A stretch of 64,000 bases of DNA from Gerris lacustris (GCA_951217055.1 OX578284.1:31646187-31710186); one strand, 5' to 3'. Positions 33,026-45,890 are shown, numbered from the stretch's first letter. The notes: generated from the sequence alone by a model not told the origin. Made by a program: numbers and translations.

Positions 33026-35640
33026 TTAGACCCAGTAATAGTTTTCTTGGAACTTGATGTTTTCTAATTGCTTTGTCAAAACGCCAGCTCTTTGTTTTTC
33101 TGTTGGTACATACTTTAAATCTAGAAGCCCTATCGTGTCATCTAAGTTGTCATTGATGAGCTACCAACTTTGCTTTAAAACGCTTTACTGACCCGTCAGC
33201 ATGTGTCTTGACTTTATCACCCTGCGACTGTTGATAGCTTTCTTCTCTTTTGGCAAATTACCTAACATCCAAGCCTTGTTATTCCGTAACGAAGCTATTA
33301 CTGCTTTCATTGCCTCCTGCCACTGAGCATTATTCGGAGACTTCATAACTTCAGAGTAACTACGTTCATTTATATCAGTTGTCATCAACATTGAGGCTTG
33401 ATGCCTATCAGGAGCTTTAAGATTTTCTCTTGGTCTTAACACTCTTCCAGTTTCAGCTCCTCTTCCTGTTCCAACTATTTCACTCTTATCAATGGGTAAC
33501 TCAGCAACCTTACCATTATTGGTTGTATTACTCACCTGAGCACCGACATTATAATTAGATGTTTCTTCTACCACATCAAATCATGAATAACTGGACTGGA
33601 CTTTCAGACCACTGTTCTGGTTTTTCTTTCTAAGTTGTTTCTCTTTCTTAGACGAACTTTCTTCTTCAAGGTTCCTAGAGCTCTCCTCGTGTTTTTCTGA
33701 AGACTCTTATGAGTATGGCTTCCTAGACCTCAAGCCATCATTTTCATAAAAAATTATGTTTGTAGATAATACTACTTCATTCTTAGCTGGTAAATATACT
33801 CGATACCCATCATAACCAGAATAACCAACTAGGATACCTTTAATTGGTTTTGAATCATATTTCTTCCTCCTCTGATCAGGAACATGTACATAGCTTGTAG
33901 ACCCAAATTTTCTTAAATTTTTAATAGAAGGTTCTTTACTGAACCACAATTCAAACAGAGATTTCCCTTCCTCACTACTTTTTCCCGTTAAGTTTAATAC
34001 ATAAGCTGCAGTTGAAACCGCTTCTCCCCATAGTCCTTTAGGTAAGTCTACTGACTTTAACATAGTTTTAGCCATTTCAAGTAATATTCTGTTTTCTCTT
34101 TCATCCGATCCATTTTGTTCATGTGGGTATGGCATTATTCTTAGATTTATACCTTTTTGGTCCAAAAAATGTTTCACAATTTGATTATTAAACTCTCGGC
34201 CTCCATCTGTCAAAATTTCTCTTATAATAACTCCTTTCCTTTCCGCTCTCACAATAAAATTTGTAATTTTGTCCCCAGCGTCAGACTTGTTTTTCAAAAG
34301 ATAAACTTGACGAAACCGTGAATAGTCGTCTTTTAAAACTAAGAAATATTTATTTCCACCCATGGAAGCTTGTTCTGGCTCAGCGTGAATAATTTCCCCC
34401 ACAGATCGTGCTCTTACTGATCTAGAATTAAAAGAACGTCTTTTGATCTTACCATTCTTGAATTTTATGTTCTTTTGATTTAAAAATTGTTTATTATAAT
34501 TTTTCCCTTGATGACATAAAATTTCATGCCCGTCTTCCAAAGTTTTTGTTTGATTACTGCTATTTTTCTGAGCTACACAAGCTTTTAATTGTTTAGTTGG
34601 ACTAATAGGTGACACTTTCAATTCAAAATGACCTTCTTTAACGATACCTTCCATAACAACTTCACCATCATCTTCACTGTAAAACGTAGCTTTCATTCGT
34701 TTAGAGTCTCCTACATGACTTATACCTCTAGACATAGCTTTAGCAGACGAGAAGCAGTTTCTGATCAAACCAGGGACATAGAGCACATCTGCGAACGTTA
34801 TAACAAGAACTTTTCCATCTACATTAGATTCCATGTCTATATTCCCTTGACCATAACCATGCAATTTACTGCTTCCGTCTCCTACAGTGATAGAAACCGG
34901 TTTGTCAAAACTTTTGTAATTCTTGAAAAATTTAACTATTGGTCATGTGGTCTGTAGCCCCGTCATCTTTTATCCATATATCTTCTTTTGTTGTTTTACT
35001 AACAGACGCATTAAATGAAAGTAACATTTTTGTTTTTCGACTAATTTCTTCTTCTGTTTGTTCAGTACAGTTTCTAGCCATATGCCTAGCATATTTATTA
35101 CATTTATAACTCATATCGAAAATTACACGTATCATTACTACTTTTCTTATCTCTTGATTCCAGAATTTTCTTGTACTTACCTTCTTGGCGACTTGAAATT
35201 TTATTAATTAAAACTGACTTTTCATCTTCAAACAATTTTTATCTAGACTCTCGTAATTCTAGTCTGTTAATAAGCTCTTCAACAGTACGATCTGCTTTCG
35301 GAGTTCCATCCCATGTCGTTTGAAACTCTGAATATTCTTCCGGAAGTTCAGACAGAATTTTGTTAATAATATTTCTGGTAACTTAATATTTTGTTCAGGC
35401 TCAAATTCTCTCTGTAATGCGGCCCACAAAGTACGAATGACTCAGATGGTAATGGATGTGTTCTATAGAAGTCTTGGTTAAGTTTACAAAAACGGACATC
35501 ACTTTTCTTTTCGAAGTTGTTACATAACTCTTTCCAAATACTTTTTGCATCATCAGGGCACATTCTTACTAACGCCCTTACATCTGGAGAGAGTGATGAC
35601 CTTATTATTACTTCTGCTCTTATTTGTTTATCTTCCACAT
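33026..35640 (-). pseudogene. gag-pol: Ty1/copia retrotransposon gag-pol with reverse transcriptase deleted
   Basis: Minus-strand frames give, in order: a gag piece (35638-35363, helical gag core); a degenerate zinc knuckle (CNKYARHMARNC) and the protease active site DDGATDH (35135-34932); then the GAG-pre-integrase region and integrase core (34864-33707), with the LTDGGREFNN acidic site and KGILVGYSGYDGY. The post-integrase linker into the start of the reverse transcriptase follows (33574-33185). After a frameshift the first bases of the reverse transcriptase (THADGSVKRFKAKL, about 33157-33210) join directly to the last part of RNase H (KYVPTEKQRAGVLTKQL), which ends at a stop at 33026-33028. 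The palm with its YVDD site and most of RNase H are missing. Frameshifts also split gag and protease. Confidence 0.93.
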
Positions 35641-35655
35641 GCTCACAAACATACA
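35617..35655. repeat. 37-bp block shared with 2338-2375
   Basis: 'cttatttgtttatcttcc' and 'catgctcacaaacatac' occur here and at 2338-2375 with about two mismatches. Here the block overlaps the front of the copia gag frame, so either a scrap of copia is embedded at 2.3 kb or both loci carry a short third repeat. Confidence 0.6.
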
Positions 35656-35959
35656 GCGGTTTCTACGATTTGGTTGCAGTTTTATATTTGTTTATTAAAT
35701 TAATTATATGTGCGCTAACATTTGGTGCTTTTTGGAGGCTTTGTTTCTCCAACAAATGTTTAAATTTCTTTATCTTTATTAAATATTTACTGGAACAGTG
35801 CCGCGCCTAATATCGAGGTATTTTTCTTAATTCAGTCTTTTTTTTTCGAGGAAGCCATGTGCCACATTAATTAGCAGAGTATTTATAAAATTGTTAATAA
35901 CTTTAATAATCTATATATATATAATATATAAATAGTGATATAAAATAGTGATTTAGTGT

Positions 35960-36510
35960 GTGTGTGTGTGTGAATGTTCTTTATAAAAATTCTACAGTTT
36001 TAGTCCGATCTAAATGAAAATTTGCACTCTGACCTTCAAAGCAAGGGGAAGGTCACTGTCTACATGAATCTTCGAAATTTGCATTTTGGTACACAGGCAT
36101 AGGTGTACTGGGCACAAATGTCAAAGTAATAAAAACTCTTCATGACGCATACCGTTGAAAAGCTATTTAAGAGTACAGTAATTGTTATTATGTACATTTA
36201 GGGGGGTAAAATGGAAAAATATATCTAAAAGTCATCGTATGTGTGTATATTCTTTATACAAATCTACAGTTTTAGTCCGATCTCGATGAAAATTTGCACA
36301 CTTGACCTTCAAAGCAAGGGGGAAAATCACTATTTAAATGAATTTTCGATATTTAAATTTTGGCACTTAGAGGTGTGGGGTACAAGTAATGAATAGGGGG
36401 TGAATGTAATAAATACCCTTCATGATGCATATTGCATATCGTTAAAAGGTCTTTAAGAGTACAGTAATTGTTGTTATGTACTACAGTTTTGCCATACTTT
36501 CATTAAGGAG
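35960..36510 (+). repeat. Two-unit tandem repeat, ~271 bp
   Basis: 'ctacagttttagtccgatct' and 'gaccttcaaagcaaggg' recur about 271 bp apart, with 'aagagtacagtaattgtt' in each. The same motifs, with GTACACAGGGGTACGGGG, appear near 48.1-48.4 kb and 53.6-53.8 kb. Confidence 0.65.
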
Positions 36511-36653
36511 AGGGGTAAATTTAAGGACGGGTTTTGTTGGTTTTCGTATCGTATGAAATTGAAAATTATCCAATTTTTTTCCTATTCTGATCAATTTACT
36601 GATAAAACTTGAATTATATTTATATTTTTATAAGAAACATGTATGCATGTATA

Positions 36654-36654
<1 letters not shown>

Positions 36655-36744
<90 letters not shown>
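36655..36744. repeat. (TA)n microsatellite
   Basis: About 90 bp of pure TA dinucleotides at the left edge of the palindrome at 36745-37034. An open frame of repeating Tyr-Ile is an artefact. Confidence 0.97.
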
Positions 36745-36748
<4 letters not shown>

Positions 36749-36795
36749 CAAATGAGGATGTCCCTACCGTCAATACTTGCTTGATCTGGAGATCA

Positions 36796-36830
36796 CTGGA
36801 CCGGTTTCGGCTAAACGCCATCATCAGCAG
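36796..36830 (-). ncRNA. Hammerhead-like motif, left arm
   Basis: Minus strand: CTGATGA, one extra T, then GGC-GTTTA-GCC (3-bp helix II), GAAAC, CG, GTC. This gives a very short helix III with a GTC cleavage triplet. CAG after GTC can pair with CTG before CTGATGA as helix I. The extra base between CTGATGA and helix II departs from the consensus, so activity is doubtful. Confidence 0.4.
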
Positions 36831-36948
36831 AGTCGAAGTCTCTCGTAGCACTCAACACACTTATCGAGTCTACATGAGAGAATGAAGTTGCTCAAAGTTG
36901 CTCATGTAGACTCGATAAGTGTGTTGAGTGCTACGAGAGACTTCGACT

Positions 36949-36983
36949 CTGCTGATGATGGCGTTTAGCCGAAACCAGTCCAG
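36949..36983 (+). ncRNA. Hammerhead-like motif, right arm
   Basis: Plus-strand mirror of the left-arm motif: CTGATGA at 36952-36958, an extra T, helix II GGC/GCC (36960-36962 with 36968-36970), GAAAC, CA, GTC ending at 36980. It differs from the left arm by one base in the helix III loop. Confidence 0.4.
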
Positions 36984-37063
36984 TGATCTCCAGATCAAGC
37001 AAGTATTGACGGTAGGGACATCCTCATTTGATAACGTACAAACTTGCGGTAACTACTCAAAAT

Positions 37064-37066
<3 letters not shown>

Positions 37067-37138
<72 letters not shown>

Positions 37139-37162
37139 TATATAATATATATATATATATAT
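37067..37162. repeat. (TA)n microsatellite
   Basis: About 95 bp of TA dinucleotides with two single-base slips, 33 bp right of the palindrome. Confidence 0.97.
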
Positions 37163-37910
37163 GAAACCAAATAAAGACCTTAGATACTATTTACCGCAGT
37201 TAAAAAGTGATATTACACTAGCTATAAATTTAATTTTGTCCCTATCTGTCAAGAGTTTTTTTATTATGATAAATATTTTTTATTTGTTTTTGGTAAATTA
37301 CAAGTTGAATATCTAGTAAAGTTGTTTAAAAAAAATCCTTTTTATGTGTCTAATTTTAAAAGGATAAAAGAAAGTAATTGTGGTTGAAAATATATTTATT
37401 ATTTATAAGATAGAATATTCTCAAATAGAATATAAAAGAAAAATTTAAGAAATATATGGCAGGTTAGCAATAAAGCAACCTTGCATTTTCTTTTCTCCAA
37501 GCGTCATGATATATATTTATAGAGTACATAAATATTTATATCTTATTCCATAGGGAGGGAAAACCTCCTACTAGAGAAAAGTAAGATGCACTTATAACAC
37601 ATAAACATAACATAACGTATAATAAAAAAATAAGTGGCAATGTTTGTCGCATTGTTGACACATTGAAATAGTAAATATTTTCTGCGCCTAAACACGACGT
37701 GGCTAATCCTAAAACTGATATTTGCAGATGGAGTTATTTATTTTCTCTTTTTCTTTAAAGAGATTTGAAGACTAAGGGCAAGAAATAAAGCGTTTACCGT
37801 TTTCATGGCATTTAAGAGATATCGTCGATTCTTTTGATGCCCCTGCTATTCAATTGTAGTCAATTCTTTAAGGATTTACATTCAAGATAATATAAAGTAG
37901 ATCTTCCAAT

Positions 37911-38695
37911 TAGTGTGGCACATAGCTTCCTCGCATAATATCATGTACTTTATTGTTATATTAACATTAATATTACTTTATTGTTATATTGTTTATTTTG
38001 TAAAAACAATTAATAGTTTTAGCGATCTTTAACACTTCATAGCGGTGTCACTGTTGGTTTTACTAAAAAAATGTATTTGAAAAAATGTTTGTCTCATTGA
38101 ATAGATGAAGTAAGGTTTTTTTCCCGACCTAAAATTCCAATTTTAAATTTAATGTTCACGTTTACGCGAGCGTGGCTCGTGAACGCTTGAACGGATAACG
38201 TTGTCCAACGAACTCGTCCTGGGCATTAGTAAAATGAACATGTCTACCAAATTTCATCAAAATCGGTCAACATTTACCAAGTTATCGTCGCACGTTTCAT
38301 AATCCGCGGACACAGACCGACAGAGGCTAAAAATGTTCCCTGATGTCTGGAATTTTTAAAATCGGAGGCATAAAAGTTTTTCGTTCTCAAAAGTGAACAC
38401 AATGCTTCCGTTACCTTCGGTAAGCTCAGAAGCAATAAAGTTTAAATAATTATGTATACGTATGTATATATATTTGATGATGTGTACTACATAATTTAAG
38501 TTGTATACATTATTTATTGATACAGGTTGAATAAAAAATTATATTCTCCAAGCAGCATGGAATTGAAGGTTCTTTACCGATAAAGTTCAATTCTTAAGAA
38601 TATTCGGAGCAAAAGATATTATATTTAATAGATTTAATACGGTATATCTAAGGTATTTAAACGTAGGTTTCGCTTTTAAAAATTGGGGTTTAAAG
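37911..38695 (-). repeat. Family A repeat, long copy
   Basis: Same orientation and extent as 14793-15586, from 'ccaattagtgtggcacatag' to 'aattggggtttaaa'. The (GACA)n tract is shorter here. Non-coding. Confidence 0.85.
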
Positions 38696-38699
38696 CTCG

Positions 38700-40976
38700 G
38701 AAGCAAAAAAATAAACAAGAATTAATAAAATAATTTTTATTTCAGTAAAATGAAAACGAAAAAAGACCTTTTAGTTGTGTTAGGACTCAAATTCAACAGC
38801 TTGATATACATCACAGTCTTGATATTTATCTCAACCCTGACATAAGTCACAGTCGTAATATGTATTAGTGAAATTCATCGGTTTTATGTGCAGCTTTTTT
38901 TTCGGATTGTAAATTAATAAATAGAAGTATGAAACCATGGTATATTTTAACCAATAATTGATTGGAATCATATGAAGTAAATAAGTATAATTAGGATTAT
39001 AAATTCTAATTTTAAATTCGATGTTGTAACTTATACAAAATTCGAGAGATGAGAATAGAACTTGTCCCTTTATCAACTAAGAAGTAGAAGCAAGAGATAA
39101 ACAGAGCCTTGAAAAAAAAACCTGAAGTATACGATAATAGATATATACCTGCATGACAAGGGATGAGGGAGAAGTGAAAAACTTATTCCTTTGTCTTTTC
39201 ACCTCACGTTTTGTCCCTCCATCAGAGAAATGTTAGTTTAAAAAAAAAAAAAAAACATTTTTATTTTCTTCCTTCCAAAGTCTTTTAAGATTGGAAATCT
39301 AAGTACTACAAGAAAGATTCCAATCTTGTCAGAAAAACTCAAGGACTTTGGACAAGAATTGGTTGTACTCGAGATAGAAACAAGGTCTGTTTTTGAACTA
39401 AACATTCACTTGAGATTAGGAATCTTAGAAAACAACTTTACCTCGGCAGAAAATGTTTGATATGAATCTGAAAGTTGATATCTCGCTGAAAATCTTAGCA
39501 GGAGGATTCAAAGGCATACTATCTCCAGGAGTTTTTGAGAGAAAAACTTTTTAGCGATGTAGACTAATAGCGTTATTTACCACTCAAAATTTCACTATCT
39601 CTTAGCTAATTTTATTCATCTAATACTATATTACAAGCTGACGTTTCACTCCCAGGAAAATTTAAGTTTACATAAAAAATTCAATTATGAAATGCATTCT
39701 AATATTTTCACGACATTGCATGCCATATTAGGGATTAGAAAAAAAATCATAACGTTTAATAATTATGTAACATATAATAGAAGATAATCAATTTTTGTTT
39801 AAGTTTTTATTTTTATTTAAATAAATGGTTTATAAAAGAGCATGAAAAGTTACAGTAAATATCGATTAACATTATGGTGCTATATGTTTAAAAGTGAGAT
39901 ATGTAGATAACTGATAAACTTTTTTATTTTTGTTGAAAATGTCTAATTTTTGATGTGTACATATTAGTAAAAGTATTCAAGTACAAAACCATTACAAGGA
40001 GTTAAAATAATTTTATAACTTAATTAGAAATTACGCACAATTGTACAAAACAGTAAACACAATTGTAATACAGTCAAAGAAAGTCCCTTTTGTTTGATAG
40101 TTTTGTGTAAATGGTTACACCATTTATATGGTTGCATGGATGCTACCATATAAATGTGCGATTTTCTAGTACCTTCATGGTATGACAAATGAAAGATTGT
40201 AGGTAATTAATACAGCAATATTAATAACTGAAGAAAAGGCTAGTTTAGGCTTCCATTAGAGCTAATACAACCTGCCAGAACCTGTAATCTGCGAGTTACT
40301 AAGAGCTTTTTTTATTTGTTCTGAATTGCTATGAAACAGAATATGTTTGAAAATTGTTATTTAATTTAATTATTTTAGACCTGAATGATTTATAATGTAA
40401 AATTGGTTCATCCTCTCATTAATTTACTTATCTTAACCTTTCTCAGTTAGTTATTATGAGGTTAAACTTTGTAAACGTTTAGCTAGTTGTTTACTTTTGA
40501 ATCTATTAGAACATTTAATCTCTTATCGACAACCATTCTCTCCTCGTCCTATTAACCGAACACATTTAACTGACAATGTGAAAGTTTATTAAACTACGCT
40601 CAATGCTTTCTAAACCACACTGTACTTGAGAATTCGAATGTGTTTATTTAGAGAAGTTCAACCCTTATCTAGAAATACCAGAGAAAGTTTCAAATCTTTT
40701 GGATTTCTCTTGCTAATGCTTGAGCCTACCTTCAGGTTGTTTCTTATCCAAGTCTAACCTGGCTTCGATGCCGTGATAACAAAGGCAATTTTCTGGATTT
40801 CAATGGTTGAGCTAAAAGGATAATTAATAATTAAAAGTTCACTAACTCCCAATCTTCTTTTTTAGAATAATTTAACTAGTTATTCTAAATAATTTAATCA
40901 CACTGATGCAAAGAGGTAAAAGTTTTCATTTTTAATGAGATAAAAGGTTTCTTACCAAATAGGTAAGAAAACCTAC

Positions 40977-40980
<4 letters not shown>
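38700..40980. other. AT-rich stretch, nothing recognised
   Basis: Scattered short frames without domains; one A run at about 39240-39254. No repeat relation to the rest of the window was noticed. Confidence 0.45.

Positions 40981-41068
<88 letters not shown>
40981..41068. repeat. (TA)n microsatellite
   Basis: About 88 bp of TA dinucleotides, 120 bp left of a GAAACGTCGGG motif. Confidence 0.97.
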
Positions 41069-41073
<5 letters not shown>

Positions 41074-41194
41074 ACACACATATTAATAACTTAAATCCTA
41101 CAAAAAATGTTATAATTTGTTGTTCACTTTTTTATGTTTCAGGCTGCCTTCAGATTAAGCAATAACTGAATTTTAACTTTCAGAACAACAAACG

Positions 41195-41206
41195 AAACGT
41201 CGGGTA
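41195..41206 (+). other. Possible hammerhead 3' half-motif
   Basis: GAAACGTCGGG matches the GAAAC-GTC-GGG block of the motif at 49060-49110, and it too sits between (TA)n tracts. The matching CTGANGA half was not found upstream, so this is a fragment at best. Confidence 0.25.
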
Positions 41207-41372
41207 TCGAAGCCTCCGAGAAGTGGTTTTGACTGCAAAAAAACTAAATGTTATGACTTCAGTTTCAGAAACTTATAAAATGGAATTTATTTGTGAGTAA
41301 TCAGTGTATTTTTTTATTTATTTCGTTTAATGCAATTCTTCCTGCCTAATATTGACTAAATTACGTCGTTGT

Positions 41373-41376
<4 letters not shown>

Positions 41377-41456
<80 letters not shown>
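41377..41456. repeat. (TA)n microsatellite
   Basis: About 80 bp of TA dinucleotides. Confidence 0.97.
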
Positions 41457-41460
<4 letters not shown>

Positions 41461-41916
41461 TGGAATCGTAAATAAAGTGTTATCTCAATAATTCTGTGAC
41501 AAGGTGGTCTAATAGATGTGTCCAATTTTACATATTTTTTTCAAGAAAAATCTAAACCCTACTTAAGAGCTTAAATTTAATTTTAGACCTAAGGTAAAAC
41601 TTCATCCTACAGATGAGGTAAAAAACCCTTAAAAAAAAAGAAAAAAGAAAAATGGACACCTATCCTATTTTGCTATCTTGCCACACTATTATACCACGGA
41701 TCGGGATAGCCTAGTGGTTAGAGGTAGTTAAACGAGAAGATCAGGATGATTTATAATGGGGCCGGAGGTAGTGTAGCCTATATTAGACATCAAATTGTGA
41801 TTATTATTATTGAGAATCGAGATGAAATCTGTCTTTTTTAAAAATGTATTATTTGTCTTTTGAGTTAATTTAAGGTAAATAAACAATTTAAAGCTAAATA
41901 CGACGTTAACAGCTTT

Positions 41917-42373
41917 AAAAAATTTGTCCGAGACAACTCAGACTAACTTTCTTATGTAATCTCGGTGCCAGATCTCAGAAACATTTCAAAACTAGTCAAT
42001 ATAGAAACTAGATTTTTCCCGGGGAAACAGCTTATATCGTCAGTCGTCATATCATCGTCGTATTTAAATGGATTACATTTTTATAATGTTTAATCAAAAT
42101 CGTTTTGAACATTTTTTCCCACCTTTTTTCAGAGGTTTTGGGGGTACCTACCCCAAATGTCGAGCTAAAATTTATTCTCAATTACGCCTCGAAGGGCGAT
42201 CTTCTGAACATAAGAGTATGTATGCCAAATACCGTCAAAGTTTAGGCTCCACGTGTCTGGACAGATGACAGACATTATTTAAAAAACACTTTTTTGGACT
42301 CAAGACGTGTTAATCCATCATAATCTTAAAATCGAATTTTCGTGCCATCACAATACTTTCTCTTTATATGATA
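41917..42373 (-). repeat. Family B repeat, copy 3 (shorter)
   Basis: Reverse-oriented, with 'ttgtccgagacaactcaga' at one end and 'ctttctctttatatga' at the other. It lacks the B-box segment present in copies 1 and 4, so it carries an internal deletion. Confidence 0.8.
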
Positions 42374-42379
42374 AAGAAA

Positions 42380-45250
42380 ACACGTATAGGCATAGGCAGG
42401 ACTCTGCTCCCCATCGAGTTGAGAGTAAATCCTGGAGGGTTTAGCCAAACCATGAGCCCCGGATAAAGAATTTATAGTGTAACTTCATTCATTAGTGCCA
42501 CTCGCAGTAAATTTATAGATTGTTAGAATTATAATTGTTATTTATATGTTGTTGGAAAAGGTTGTGTGGCCACTTTATTTTGAGACGTCGCGTCAGTGGG
42601 GGTTATTTTGGAGTGTGAATAGAGGATAGATTTTGTATAAGGGATTTAACATTAATGGAAAACTTGTAGTGGCAAGTATTTGTAGCGAGAAAATACAAAA
42701 TTATAGAAAGTACCATTTAGGTAATTGTTGATTGAAAGGTGGGATACATAGTATTTTGGTGATCTTAAGTAGGATTAGATTGGGATAAAATATATTAAAA
42801 AATCCTTTAATGTATATTGTTGTCAGTTAGCGCGTGAAAAAGAGGTAAAAACAAAAAAATGGATACAAAATTCCTGAGAGATAAATTAAAACGTAAAGAG
42901 ATAAAGTAAACTCTTTCAGTTTTCTAAGTTAAAATAGTTTTTACAGGGATAGAATTGAGGTAATTCATCTAATGCAATCAAAGAAAGTAGGAAGTAAATC
43001 TTATTTTCTCTTTAAAGTGACATTAACTATTTACACTGGTTCACTCAATAAAGACTGTGTATTTTTTTATAACCTACTCCACCAAACACTCACTTATTTC
43101 TTCTTCTTTATTAACTCTTTCACTGTATTTTATGTGGATTGATTGAACTTCTTGCTTTATATACAGCAGTTATTTCCGTTATATTAACTTACGTCTGTTT
43201 TATACATTTGCTGTGATTCAAGTTACATTTCTTTTGTACAATAATTATTAATGATCTTAACGCTCCATTCGTTCGAGATTAATTTGTATCCCACGATTAC
43301 ACATTCTATGAATCCTTATTAGAAACTCCTAATCCTTTTCCTGCCAATCCACCTTGAACCCTGAAGAGACAGTGTTCTAGGGATTTTATTAAATATACAT
43401 ACAGTCATGCCCCGGTTGCGAAACTGTTGATAACATCAAATTCTCTTTCTTATTAACAGAGAACTTACACACAAGAGTTCTTTATAAAAAGATTTTGGTT
43501 CTTTTTGCAGAATGCTCGCATACGAGCTATTTGTTCATATGAGAGTATTATCATTTTGTTGTCATTATTGGTCCTTGATTTTTATTTTTTAAAGAGAAAC
43601 CGAATATTATGTTTGAGCGTTAGTGTAGGTTTGTCGTACTTTTTAGGGTTTCGAGGTCATCCTAATAACATTTTTGTTTCTTGTAATTTTTGAGTTTCGT
43701 ATCATTTTAAAGGCATTGAAGAGTAGATTACAAATATATATATCGCGCTTCCAAAATAGCGGTTATTTTATACCTGAAATTACCGTAACACCTCCCGCTA
43801 CCCTATAGGCATAGGTCCTAAAAATTAGGAAAAAATACATCTCTGTGGGTCAGTGATATTTCCGGGAGTAAATGTGAAAAAGTCAAATTTTAGGTGGCCG
43901 TAACAGTGGTGACCCAAAATTTTTATTTTCTGTATTTTGAGGGGGTATCATTTGAGGGGGTATTATTTGAGTAGATCACTAATATGTATCACGTTTCCAA
44001 AAGAAACAAATAAATGCCTACCTAAAATGCTAAAGGATAATATGCTCACCTTGCTCCTCCAAAGTGCAAATTTTTATACTTTTTTAGTAAGAAAAATAAA
44101 TAATGTAAGAAATATGAATTTTTATGACCGAAGACACCCTTTTAGTATCTTGCTAGCAAGCATTTGTCGGTATTTTTTTCAATTATTTACGACTTATTTA
44201 TCAATTACCTAAATAAATTATTGTTGTTTTTAATTGAATTCATAAGTTCAATGAAATTCTAGGCAGAGCCCCATAGTTTTTTTTAATAAATAAACATTTT
44301 TCTTAGTGAAATCTTTGATGTAATAAATAAATTTATTTATCTGCAAGAATGAGACTTTCATTTTTAACTTAACCAAATAATAATTGTAAAATACGTTAGA
44401 TTTTTATTTACAGAGTAGGGTAAAATTCAATATGTTGTTGAAGGTGTGCGTAGAGATTTTCCGCTTAAGTGGTTTGTCATTTTGTGGTGTTGTGTGCTGT
44501 AAGGAAAGTTGGATGGGGGTTTCTGTTATCGCTCCTGTACATGTATTCCAGAGGTTTTTTTTTACTTGTATGAGTAGATGTATTTAATGTTTGTGAGTGG
44601 TCTAGTATATAGTATCCCACACATATATGTATATGTTGAGTGCAACGTATGTGTTAGTTGACATATGTACGTATATGTTGGGATTTCTGTGTTAGTTCGA
44701 ATAGAGGATGATGGAGTCAGGCTAATGTGCGATTCTCCCACTCAAAAACCGATGTAACCAATTTATTTTATTTAACACTCTGCTGAACCGTTAAGAGCTT
44801 TTTTCAGTATTTTCTATATTGATGAGAATTCACCAAAATGTTCTCTTTTTTTTTCTTCTAACATAATATATAATATTGAACTCTCAAATTACTTTTGCAT
44901 TAAACATTTTGATAAAGTATCAAGGAAAATACCTTGTAAAAACAAGAAGAGTACTTGAATATACAATTATTAAAGTCATATTTTAGTCGTTAGGAAGCGT
45001 TGAGATCTGACCCAGCCATTCGTCATAATTAAAAAAGTTAATTTATGCCTGAGTTTAAATAGAACACATTGTTCAACGAGTTAATAACAAAAAAACTTGC
45101 ATTTTTAAGACAAAATAAAACCTTATAATTACTTTTTTCCGCTCAGGGTGACATACTTTGTGGTCTTATTTTATTTTAATGCCAAAATAATATGTGTAAT
45201 ACTTTTTATTATGATCGATCAGCAGGTATGTTGAAAATCTTCTATAGGGA
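42380..45250. other. AT-rich stretch, no gene recognised
   Basis: Short frames such as 43505-43693 and 43937-44212 have no recognised domain. The 'ggggtatcattt' motif at about 43940-43975 resembles the unit of the 290-bp array at 56.4 kb. Confidence 0.45.
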
Positions 45251-45255
45251 CAAAG

Positions 45256-45890
45256 TAAAAAATCGGTCCGAGAAAACTCAGACAAACTTTCTCATATACG
45301 AGTTTATAATTACTTAGCCCAGTGTTTCCATTTATTAGTTTTTAAGTGTACATTTAAATATTATTGAACATTTCATCAAAATTTATCATAAAAATAACTT
45401 CTCCTGGGCGGGGAATCGAACCCGGGCTCTCTCCGTCCACGATTTAAGCTAATTTCTCAGGAACTAGATTTTTCCCGGGAAAACGGCTTATATCGTTGGA
45501 TTCGTATTCAAATGGACTACATTTTAGAATTTTTTAATCAAAATCGTCGGAACCGTTTTCGAGAAATAATTTTTTTTCACGTTGTTTTTAGAGTTTTTGG
45601 GAGGTAACACCCCCAAATTTAGAGCTAAAATTCATTTCTCGATTTCGCCTCGGGGTATGATTTTTCTGAACCTGTATGCCAAATTTCTTCAAAATCGGCC
45701 CAGTAGTTTAGGCTCTAGGCGTCTGCACAGACGACAGACGACAGACAACAGACAGACGACAGACAGACAGACATTTTTTAAAAACCACTTTTTTGGACTC
45801 AGGGGACCTCAAAACGTGTAAATCCATCAAAATATCAAAATCGAATTTTTGCGCCATCACAATACTTTCTCTTTATATGAGAAAGTAAAA
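45256..45890 (-). repeat. Family B repeat, copy 4
   Basis: Reverse-oriented and close to copy 1 along its whole length, with an intact GGGTTCGATTCCCC B box on the minus strand. AAAGTAAAAA lies at both edges (about 45250-45259 and 45883-45892) and could be a target duplication or part of the ends. On the minus strand a partial tRNA-like fold (TCCTG..CAGGA acceptor, CGGG/CCCG T arm) surrounds the B box. Confidence 0.88.

Larger units (their letters stand above)
36745..37034. repeat. Palindrome with 134-bp arms between two (TA)n tracts
   Basis: Left arm 36745-36878 and right arm 36901-37034 are reverse complements, with one clear difference in the GACCGG/GACTGG region, separated by 22 bp. Both arms carry CTGATGATGGC..GCCGAAAC, a hammerhead-like motif. 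Overlapping forward and reverse frames giving the same peptide start are a consequence of the palindrome. Confidence 0.9.

Noticed and set aside
34628..34957. Plus-strand 109-codon frame
   Set aside because: Lies antisense to the copia protease/integrase frames and has no recognised domain.
36591..37164. Open frames with long Tyr-Ile runs on both strands
   Set aside because: They are translations of (TA)n tracts and of the palindrome; the same holds at 48891-49112.
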